DNA from: Planctomycetota bacterium
GTDB lineage: Bacteria > Planctomycetota > J058
DNA: 64,000 bases
NCBI GenBank assembly: GCA_023954375.1
Contig: JAMLIC010000024.1
Span: 62,001-126,000, forward strand
Reading direction: 5' to 3'
This document shows, piece by piece, positions 52,408 through 58,470 of the stretch. The notes below the pieces were generated by a model. The model was not told the DNA's origin. It searched no databases and saw only the letters and a program-made list of their open reading frames with translations. Position 1 is the stretch's first letter. Every line of letters begins with the position of its first letter. Position numbers and translations under genes: made by a program.

Positions 52408-52653
52408 ATGGCCGATCCGGAGCTCCGCTGGCCCGACAACATCGCGGGGCGCTTCTTCGTCGATCAGCAGTGCATCGACTGCGACCTGTGCCGGACGACC
52501 GCGCCCGACAACTTCGAGCGCTCGTCCGACGGCTACAGCTTCGTCGCCCGGCAGCCGGCGAACCCGCGCGAGGAGGCCGCCTGCCGCCAGGCGATGCTCG
52601 AGTGCCCGGTCGAGGCGATCGGGGACGCGCAGGCGGTCGACCAACCTGTGTAG
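52408..52653 (+). CDS. Small [4Fe-4S] ferredoxin
   Basis: An 81-residue protein. Cluster ligands are the three Cys in CIDCDLC and the later Cys in LECPVEAIG; an additional Cys precedes (EAACRQAML). This pattern fits a single-cluster ferredoxin related to the Fer4_13/15 group. It carries one electron between redox enzymes in the cytoplasm; the partner is unknown, though the Rieske oxygenase in this window lacks an adjacent donor. The ATG at 52408 gives the normal short N-terminus (MADPELRWPDNIAG). Confidence 0.85.
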   Translation: MADPELRWPDNIAGRFFVDQQCIDCDLCRTTAPDNFERSSDGYSFVARQPANPREEAACRQAMLECPVEAIGDAQAVDQPV

Positions 52654-52673
52654 GTTCGCTCGGCCGTAGGTCC

Positions 52674-52722
52674 GGACGTGGGGGGCGCAGCCTGCTGCAT
52701 GCAGCAGGCTGCGTCCACGTCC
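52674..52722. terminator. Strong bidirectional terminator between ferredoxin and pilT
   Basis: A perfect 28-bp palindrome (52686-52713, centre GCATGC) is flanked by an 8-bp outer stem GGACGTGG (52674-52681) and CCACGTCC (52715-52722), with unpaired GGGG on one side and T on the other. It separates convergent genes. No T-tract follows, as expected in this high-G+C genome. Confidence 0.6.
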
Positions 52723-52739
52723 CGCCGGCGCACCCGACT

Positions 52740-53858
52740 TCAGAAGTTGAAGTCGAAGTCCGTGGCCCGGGCGCCCTTCACGATGCCGCGCAGCTCCATC
52801 TTCAGCTCCTCGGGGTTGTCGGCCAGCTTCATGGCGTCCTCGAGGGCGAGCAGGTCATCGCGGTAGAGCTTGCAGATCGACTGGTTGAACGTCTGGCAGC
52901 CGAAGTACTCCGACTCGGCCATGCACTTGTAGAGGTCGGTCGTGCGGCCCTCGCGGAGCATGTCGCGGACCGTCGGCGAGCTGATCATGAGCTCGACCGC
53001 CGGGACGCGGCCGACGCCGCCCTTGCGCGGGCCGAGGCGCTGGGCGACGACGCCCTCGAGCACCATCGACAGCTGCATGCGGATGAGCTCGTGCTGGTGC
53101 GGCGGGAAGTAGTTGATGATGCGCTCGACGGTCTGCTGCGCGTTGACCGTGTGGAGGGTCGAGAAGACCAGGTGACCCGTCTCGGCCGCGTGGATGGCGG
53201 CCTCCATGGTCTCCTGGTCGCGCATCTCGCCGATCATCAGGCAGTCGGGGGCCTGACGCATGGCCGCGCGGATGGCCATGGGGAACGACTGCGTGTCGTG
53301 GCCCACCTCGCGCTGCGTGATGATGCTCCGCTTGTCCTTGAACACGTACTCGATCGGGTCCTCGATCGTGACGACGTGCTTGTTCATCGACTGGTTGATG
53401 AAGTTGACCATGGCCGCGAGCGTGGACGACTTGCCCGACCCGGTCACGCCGGTGACGAGCACCAGGCCGCGGTTGAGGCTGGCGAGCTTCTCCAGCGGCT
53501 CGCGCGGCAGGTAGAGGTCCTCGAAGGTCATCACGGCGCGGGAGACGGTCCGGAAGACGAAGAACAGCTGCCCCCGCTGCTGGGAGATGTTCACGCGGAA
53601 GCGGCCGACCTTCGGCACGTCGTAGGCGAGGTCGATCTCCTTGGTCACCTGGCCGCTCGGGTCGACGGGGCCCGCCCCGCCGCCGCGCGGCTTGGTGATG
53701 GTGAACAGGATCTTCTTGGCGTCCTCGACGCTCGTCGGCTCGTCCTGCAGGAAGCGCACGCGCCCGTCGATGCGCATGGAGGGCGGGCTGCCGACCTTCA
53801 CGAACAGGTCGGAGGCGCGCGCCTTCACCATCTTGCTCAGCAGGGCGTTGAACTCCAC
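52740..53858 (-). CDS. pilT: Type IV pilus retraction ATPase PilT
   Basis: A 372-residue protein. The GTG at 53858 is chosen because GGGAGG lies seven bases upstream and the family N-terminus (FNALLSKMVKARASDLFVK) starts there. Walker A is GVTGSGKSST (K143), the Asp box TIEDPIEYVF, Walker B CLMIGEMRDQETMEAA and the His box TGHLVFSTLHT. It powers pilus disassembly or related twitching motility. No other pilus gene is nearby. The Walker B segment has GEMRD as in PilT, rather than GEIRD of PilB. Confidence 0.94.
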   Translation of the reverse strand: MEFNALLSKMVKARASDLFVKVGSPPSMRIDGRVRFLQDEPTSVEDAKKILFTITKPRGGGAGPVDPSGQVTKEIDLAYDVPKVGRFRVNISQQRGQLFFVFRTVSRAVMTFEDLYLPREPLEKLASLNRGLVLVTGVTGSGKSSTLAAMVNFINQSMNKHVVTIEDPIEYVFKDKRSIITQREVGHDTQSFPMAIRAAMRQAPDCLMIGEMRDQETMEAAIHAAETGHLVFSTLHTVNAQQTVERIINYFPPHQHELIRMQLSMVLEGVVAQRLGPRKGGVGRVPAVELMISSPTVRDMLREGRTTDLYKCMAESEYFGCQTFNQSICKLYRDDLLALEDAMKLADNPEELKMELRGIVKGARATDFDFNF

Positions 53859-53965
53859 GCGGGGCCTCCCGAACCTTCTGTTACGCAATAACTTAGCAGG
53901 GCGACCCCGGCGACGCCAGCGCGCCTCGGCGACCGGACGGCCCCTTGTCAGCGCGAGGGTTGCGG

Positions 53966-55033
53966 CTATGGGGGCGGCGCCGAGGGAGGCTCGGGGGCCG
54001 CCGGAGCCTCCGCGGGCTGCTCGTCGACCACCTCGCGCAGGGTCTCGAGCACCTGCCGGCAGCCGTGGCCGCTCACGCCGGAGACGAGCAGCACCGGCCG
54101 GCCGACCGCCTCCGACAGCGCGCGCGCGCGGGCCTCGGCCTCCTCGGGCGCCAGGGCGTCGACCTTGTTCAGCGCCACGACCTCCGGCTTCCGCGCCAGG
54201 GCGCCGTCGCCGTAGGCGGAGAGCTCGGCGCGGATCGTCCGGTAGGCCTCGACGGGCGCCGGGCCGCCGGAGTCGGGCTCGCCGGTGCTCGTCCCGTCGA
54301 CGAGGTGCAGGAGGACGCGGGTGCGCTCGACGTGGCGCAGGAAGTCGTCGCCGAGGCCCTTGCCCTGGCTCGCGCCCTCGATCAGCCCGGGGATGTCGGC
54401 CAGGACCAGCTCGCGGCCGAGCCCGAGCTCGGTCGCGACGCCGAGGTGCGGGTGCAGCGTCGTGAACGGGTAGGCGGCGACCTTGGGCGTGGCGCGCGAC
54501 ACGCGCGAGAGGAAGGTCGACTTGCCGGCGTTCGGCAGGCCGACGATCCCGACCTCGGCGATGAGCTTCAGCTCGAAGCGGAACTTGCCCCGCTGCCCGG
54601 GCTCCCCGCGCGTGGCCACGCGCGGCGCCTGGTTGAGGGCGTTGGCGAACGACGTGTTCCCGCGCCCGCCGCGCCCGCCGCGGCAGAGGACGAAGTCCGT
54701 CCCCGGCTGCGTGAGGTCGGCCACCAGGGCGCCGCTCTCGTCGTCGAAGACGAGCGTCCCCGGCGGGACCGTGATGACCAGGTCGCGCCCGCCGCGGCCG
54801 GCCATGTTCTTGCCCCTGCCGCTCTGGCCGGGGGTGGCGCGGTAGTGCCGGCGGTGGCCGATGTCCTGCAGGGTCATGCGCGCCGGCGACACGTGCAGGA
54901 CGACCGACCCGCCGTCGCCGCCGTCCCCGCCGTCGGGGCCGCCCTTGGGCTTGCCCGACTCGCGCAAGAAGGAGATCGCGCCGTCCCCCCCCTTGCCGGC
55001 CTGGGCCTCGATGGTCACGCGGTCGACGAACAT
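53966..55033 (-). CDS. obg: GTPase Obg/CgtA
   Basis: A 355-residue protein. The Gly-rich Obg fold occupies residues 1-155 (GGDGAISFLRESGKPKGGPD; GGRGGRGNTSF). The G domain has GLPNAGKSTFL (K171), PFTTLHPHLG, DIPGLIEGAS and NKVDAL. It ends in a Pro/Ala-rich tail and lacks the optional OCT domain. Obg acts in 50S ribosome assembly and stress control. It follows rplU and rpmA on the same strand, the common bacterial order, after a 134-base gap. Confidence 0.95.
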   Translation of the reverse strand: MFVDRVTIEAQAGKGGDGAISFLRESGKPKGGPDGGDGGDGGSVVLHVSPARMTLQDIGHRRHYRATPGQSGRGKNMAGRGGRDLVITVPPGTLVFDDESGALVADLTQPGTDFVLCRGGRGGRGNTSFANALNQAPRVATRGEPGQRGKFRFELKLIAEVGIVGLPNAGKSTFLSRVSRATPKVAAYPFTTLHPHLGVATELGLGRELVLADIPGLIEGASQGKGLGDDFLRHVERTRVLLHLVDGTSTGEPDSGGPAPVEAYRTIRAELSAYGDGALARKPEVVALNKVDALAPEEAEARARALSEAVGRPVLLVSGVSGHGCRQVLETLREVVDEQPAEAPAAPEPPSAPPP

Positions 55034-55167
55034 CTCAGAGCACCACGTGCTGGCCGCCAGCGAGACGCAGCGGCGTCCTTCGTCCCTGATGCCGAGCGGG
55101 GTACAGACCTCGACCGCGCGCCCGCCGCCAGGGCAGCAGGCCGCGCGGTCGGTCCGTCGACGCCCGT

Positions 55168-55461
55168 CTAGTTGTTGCTCGGGGCCGGCGCGACGACCTG
55201 CGCCGGCTCGACCGACACCTTCTTGTAGGTGCGGCCGCCCTTGCGGTGCGTGGCGAACTGCACCCGCCCGTCGACGAGCGAGAAGATGGTGAAGTCCTTG
55301 CCCATCCCGACGTTCTTGCCGGGGTGGAAGCGGGTGCCGAGCTGCCGGACGATGATCGAGCCGGCGGTGCACGCCTGCCCGCCGAACACCTTCACGCCGC
55401 GCTTCTGCGGGTTCGAGTCGCGGCCGTTGCGCGACGAGCCCTGTCCCTTCTTGTGCGCCAT
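55168..55461 (-). CDS. rpmA: 50S ribosomal protein L27
   Basis: A 97-residue protein, typical length. It begins MAHKKGQGSSRNGRDSNPQK with no cleavable extension and contains RGVKVFGGQ, AGSIIVRQLGTRFHPGKNV and GMGKDFTIFSLVDG. L27 contacts the peptidyl-transferase centre. It starts four bases after the L21 gene ends. Confidence 0.97.
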   Translation of the reverse strand: MAHKKGQGSSRNGRDSNPQKRGVKVFGGQACTAGSIIVRQLGTRFHPGKNVGMGKDFTIFSLVDGRVQFATHRKGGRTYKKVSVEPAQVVAPAPSNN

Positions 55462-55465
55462 GTCG

Positions 55466-55789
55466 CTATGCCTCGATCTTGTCGATCTTGACCCGGGTGA
55501 AGCGCTGGCGGTGCCCAGCCTTGTCCATCGAGTCCTTCTTGGCCCGGAAGTGCACGACCTCGACCTTCTTGTCCTTGAAGTCGGACTTGACGACCGTCGC
55601 CGTCACCTGCCCGCCGGCCACCGCCGGCGTGCCGACCTTCACCTGGGCGCCGTCCTCGCTCGAGGAGAAGAGCACCTCGCTGAACTGGACGGTCGCGCCG
55701 TCGCTCGCCCCCTGGAGGAGGTCGATGTCGACCAGGTCGCCGACGCGCGCCTTGTACTGCCTGCCACGATCCCTGAAGATGGCGTACAC
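55466..55789 (-). CDS. rplU: 50S ribosomal protein L21
   Basis: A 107-residue protein, typical length, starting MYAIFRDRGRQYKARVGDLV, a slightly divergent form of the usual YAIIxxGGKQYxVxxGD. The C-terminus contains KSDFKDKKVEVVHFRAKKD and GHRQRFTRVKID, the 23S rRNA-binding end. First gene of the rplU-rpmA(-obg) unit, with a good promoter 75 bases upstream. Confidence 0.96.
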   Translation of the reverse strand: MYAIFRDRGRQYKARVGDLVDIDLLQGASDGATVQFSEVLFSSSEDGAQVKVGTPAVAGGQVTATVVKSDFKDKKVEVVHFRAKKDSMDKAGHRQRFTRVKIDKIEA

Positions 55790-55864
55790 GATCGATCTCC
55801 GATGCTTGGCCGGCGGACGGCGCCGCGGGGCGGCAGGTTGGAGCCCGTCTCCGGCGAGCCGGGG

Positions 55865-55892
55865 ATTCTACCGGCGGCGCGGTCGGACGCAA
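55865..55892 (-). promoter_or_regulatory. Sigma-70-type promoter for rplU-rpmA
   Basis: On the minus strand, TTGCGT (55887-55892) and TAGAAT (55865-55870) are 16 bases apart. Transcription would start near 55858, leaving a G+C-rich leader of about 70 bases before the L21 start. Confidence 0.5.
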
Positions 55893-55949
55893 GGCCCGAG
55901 CCGCTCTGGCCGGAGGCGCCGAGGGCCAGGCGAGGTCGCGCGTGGACCG

Positions 55950-57287
55950 CTACCGCATGAAGTAGTCGTCCAGGAAGGAGGTCGTGACGTTCCCCCGCTG
56001 GAAGTGGACGTTCCCCAGGATCCGTCGGTGGAGCTCCGCCGACGTGGGGATCCCCTCCACCACGAGCTCGCCCAGCGCCCGCCGCAGCCGCTCCGTGGCC
56101 TCCTCGCGGGTCTCGCCCCAGCAGATGAGCTTGGCGATCATCGAGTCGTACGTGGGCGGGACGCGGTAGCCGGCGTAGATGTGCGAGTCCCAGCGCACAT
56201 GGCGCCCGCCCGGGACGAAGAGCCGCTCGATGAGCCCGGCGCGCGGCTTGAACTGCGCGTCCTCGGCCGTGATGCGCACCTCGATCGCGTGCCCGCGCAG
56301 CTTGACGTCCTTCTGTGTGAAGGGCAGCCGCTCGCCCGCGGCGATGCGCAGCTGCAGCTGCACGATGTCCAGCCCGGTGATCTCCTCCGTGACCGGGTGC
56401 TCGACCTGGACGCGGGTGTTCATCTCCATGAAGTAGAAGTTCTTCTCCTGGTCGACGATGAACTCGATCGTCCCGGCGTTGACGTAGCCCGCCTCGCGGG
56501 CGAGGTTCACGGCCGCCTCGCCCATGCGCCGCCGCATGTCCTCGTCGAGGAAGGGCGAGGGCGCCTCCTCGACGATCTTCTGGTGCCGCCGCTGGATCGA
56601 GCAGTCGCGCTCGCCGAGGTGCACGATGTTGCCGTGCGCGTCGGCGAGGATCTGGATCTCGACGTGGCGGGCGCGCTCGATGTACTTCTCGATGTAGACG
56701 CCCGGGTTGCGGAACGCGACCTCCGCCTCGCTCTTCGCCGCGGCGAAGGCGTTGAGGAACGAGACGTCGTTGTGCGCGACGCGCATGCCGCGCCCGCCGC
56801 CGCCGCCGGTGGCCTTGATGATCACCGGGAACCCGATGCGGTGGGCGACGGCCAGGGCGTCCTGCTCAGTCTCGACCAGCCCCTCCGAGCCGGGGACCAG
56901 CGGGACGCCGGCCTTGCGGGCGACCGCCTTCGCCGAGACCTTGTCGCCCATGCGGGCGATCACCTCCGGCGGCGGCCCGACGAAGCCGATGCGGCAGTCG
57001 CGGCACACCTCGGCGAAGTGGGCGTTCTCGGAGAGGAAGCCGTAGCCCGGGTGGATCGCCTCGACGTCGGCGATCTCGGCGGCGCTGATGATCCGCGGGA
57101 TGTTCAGGTAGGACTGCGCGGACGGCGCGGGGCCGATGCAGATGGTCTCGTCGGCGAACCGCAGGTACATGGCGTCGCGGTCCGCCTCGGAGTAGACGCA
57201 GACGGTCTCGATCCCCAGGGCCTGGCAGGCGCGGAGCACCCGCAGCGCGATCTCGCCCCGGTTGGCGATGAGGACGCGGCTGAACAC
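55950..57287 (-). CDS. accC: Biotin carboxylase subunit of acetyl-CoA carboxylase
   Basis: A 445-residue protein, normal length. It contains the N-terminal VLIANRGEIALRVLRACQ, the SEN motif (HPGYGFLSENAHFAEV), the ATP-grasp Gly loop KATGGGGGRGMRV, ERDCSIQRRHQKIVEEAPSP and the catalytic EMNTRVQVEHPVTE. It carboxylates the biotin on AccB using ATP and bicarbonate. It directly follows accB, one base apart, and is the last gene of the FHA-accB-accC unit. Confidence 0.97.
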   Translation of the reverse strand: MFSRVLIANRGEIALRVLRACQALGIETVCVYSEADRDAMYLRFADETICIGPAPSAQSYLNIPRIISAAEIADVEAIHPGYGFLSENAHFAEVCRDCRIGFVGPPPEVIARMGDKVSAKAVARKAGVPLVPGSEGLVETEQDALAVAHRIGFPVIIKATGGGGGRGMRVAHNDVSFLNAFAAAKSEAEVAFRNPGVYIEKYIERARHVEIQILADAHGNIVHLGERDCSIQRRHQKIVEEAPSPFLDEDMRRRMGEAAVNLAREAGYVNAGTIEFIVDQEKNFYFMEMNTRVQVEHPVTEEITGLDIVQLQLRIAAGERLPFTQKDVKLRGHAIEVRITAEDAQFKPRAGLIERLFVPGGRHVRWDSHIYAGYRVPPTYDSMIAKLICWGETREEATERLRRALGELVVEGIPTSAELHRRILGNVHFQRGNVTTSFLDDYFMR

Positions 57288-57288
57288 G

Positions 57289-57780
57289 CTACGACACGCG
57301 GACGTGGAAGAGCGGCTCGCCGTACTCGACGGCCTCGCCGTTGGCCACGAGGATCTTGACCAGCTCGCCCTGGCACTCGGCCTTGATCTCGTTCATCACC
57401 TTCATCGCCTCGATGATGCACAGGACCGAGTCCTCGGTCAGGTGCGCCCCCTCCTCGACGAAGTTCGGCGAGTCGGGGCTGGGCGCGCGGTAGAACGTGC
57501 CCACCATGGGCGAGCGGATCACCTTGATCCCGGCGCCCGGGTCGGCCGCGCTCGCGGCGGCCACGGGCGCCGCGGACGCGGGCTTGGCGTCGGCCCCGCC
57601 GAGGCTCGGCGCGACCATCGTCGGGACGACGACGGGCCCGCCGCCGCTCCGCTGCCGACCGCCGCGCGAGAGGTGCAGCCGCCGCCCCTCCTCGCGCAGG
57701 TCGATCTCGTCGAAGTTGAACTGCTCCATGAGCTTCATGAGCGCACGGATCTGTTCGAGGTCCACCCGAGGCAGCTCCAT
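57289..57780 (-). CDS. accB: Biotin carboxyl carrier protein of acetyl-CoA carboxylase
   Basis: A 163-residue protein. The N-terminal helix (DLEQIRALMKLMEQFNFDEI) and strand, then an Ala/Pro linker, lead to the biotinyl domain: IRSPMVGTFYRAPSPDSPNF, then CIIEAMKVMNEIKAE with biotinylated Lys127, and ending VEYGEPLFHV. It shuttles carboxyl-biotin between AccC and AccA/AccD. It starts four bases after the FHA gene ends. Confidence 0.96.
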   Translation of the reverse strand: MELPRVDLEQIRALMKLMEQFNFDEIDLREEGRRLHLSRGGRQRSGGGPVVVPTMVAPSLGGADAKPASAAPVAAASAADPGAGIKVIRSPMVGTFYRAPSPDSPNFVEEGAHLTEDSVLCIIEAMKVMNEIKAECQGELVKILVANGEAVEYGEPLFHVRVS

Positions 57781-57784
57781 CGAG

Positions 57785-58084
57785 CTACTGCTCCTTGAAG
57801 ACCAGCACGGTCTTGCCGATCTGGATGCGGTCGTCGTGGGCCAGGTCGAGCTCCTTCTTCGAGGGCAGCCGCTCGCCGTTCACGACGGTCCCGTTGGCCG
57901 AGCCGAGGTCCACCAGGCGGTAGCTCTCGTTCATGGCCTTGATCATCAGGTGCTTGCGCGACGCCGCGCCCTCACCGATCACGATCGTGTTGCCGGGGGC
58001 CCGGCCGATCGTCGTGAACTTCTCCTCGAGCGAGAAGACCAGCGGCTCGTCCGCATCGGGCAGGATCACCAGCAGATGCGCCAC
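57785..58084 (-). CDS. Stand-alone FHA-domain protein leading the accB-accC operon
   Basis: A 99-residue protein that is almost entirely one forkhead-associated domain: TTIGRAPGNTIVIGEGAAS, RKHLMI, LVDLGSANGTVVNGERLPS and IQIGKTVLVF. The GTG at 58084 follows GGGGGAG. FHA domains bind phosphothreonine, so fatty-acid synthesis genes are co-transcribed with a reader of Ser/Thr kinase activity. Whether it acts on Acc enzymes is unknown. The phosphopeptide-binding Arg, Ser/Lys-His and Asn residues all appear present. Confidence 0.92.
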   Translation of the reverse strand: MAHLLVILPDADEPLVFSLEEKFTTIGRAPGNTIVIGEGAASRKHLMIKAMNESYRLVDLGSANGTVVNGERLPSKKELDLAHDDRIQIGKTVLVFKEQ

Positions 58085-58128
58085 GCCGCTCCCCCGGAGA
58101 CCCCCGGCGACCGCGCCGGGGAGGGCGG

Positions 58129-58157
58129 ATTCTAAGGAGGATGCTCCCCCCCGGCAA
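58129..58157 (-). promoter_or_regulatory. Sigma-70-type promoter for FHA-accB-accC
   Basis: On the minus strand, TTGCCG (58152-58157) and TAGAAT (58129-58134) are 17 bases apart. Transcription would start near 58122, about 38 bases before the GTG at 58084. Confidence 0.55.
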
Positions 58158-58233
58158 CGGGCCGGTTCCCGGGGGCGCATCGGCCGCTCACGGCTGCGCC
58201 CTCTGCGTCGAATCAGGGGCGAGGACCGGGGCC

Positions 58234-58470
58234 AGGGCCTGTCCTCGAACCCGTCTTGGCAGACGGCCGAGCCGCCTCCGAACACACCTCACCGCGCCTT
58301 CGCAGCAGGAGCGTCAGGCGAGGCCGAGGAGGGCGAGGCGAGGCGGCGCGAAGGCGAGGGAAGGCGGCCTCCTGGCCGCCGACCGAGCCTGAGCGGTCGG
58401 GGGCGCCGAAGGCCCGCCCCCCCCGACGCACCGCAGCGCCCGCCATCCTCGGCCGCAGCCGCGATCACAC
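58234..58470. repeat. Structured ~240-bp repeat, solitary copy 4
   Basis: Diverged copy of the array at 39.9-40.6 kb, same orientation on the plus strand. The paired elements are kept: 58251-58256 with 58261-58266, 58295-58303 with 58348-58356, and 58363-58380, while loops differ. The terminal hairpin is GC-rich around GGCGCCGAAGGCCCGCC. Its right end touches the TAG stop of the minus-strand sigma-54 activator gene. Confidence 0.9.

Noticed and set aside
52740..53858. PilB or GspE rather than PilT
   Set aside because: Length (372 residues), absence of an N-terminal N1 domain and the GEMRD Walker B favour PilT.
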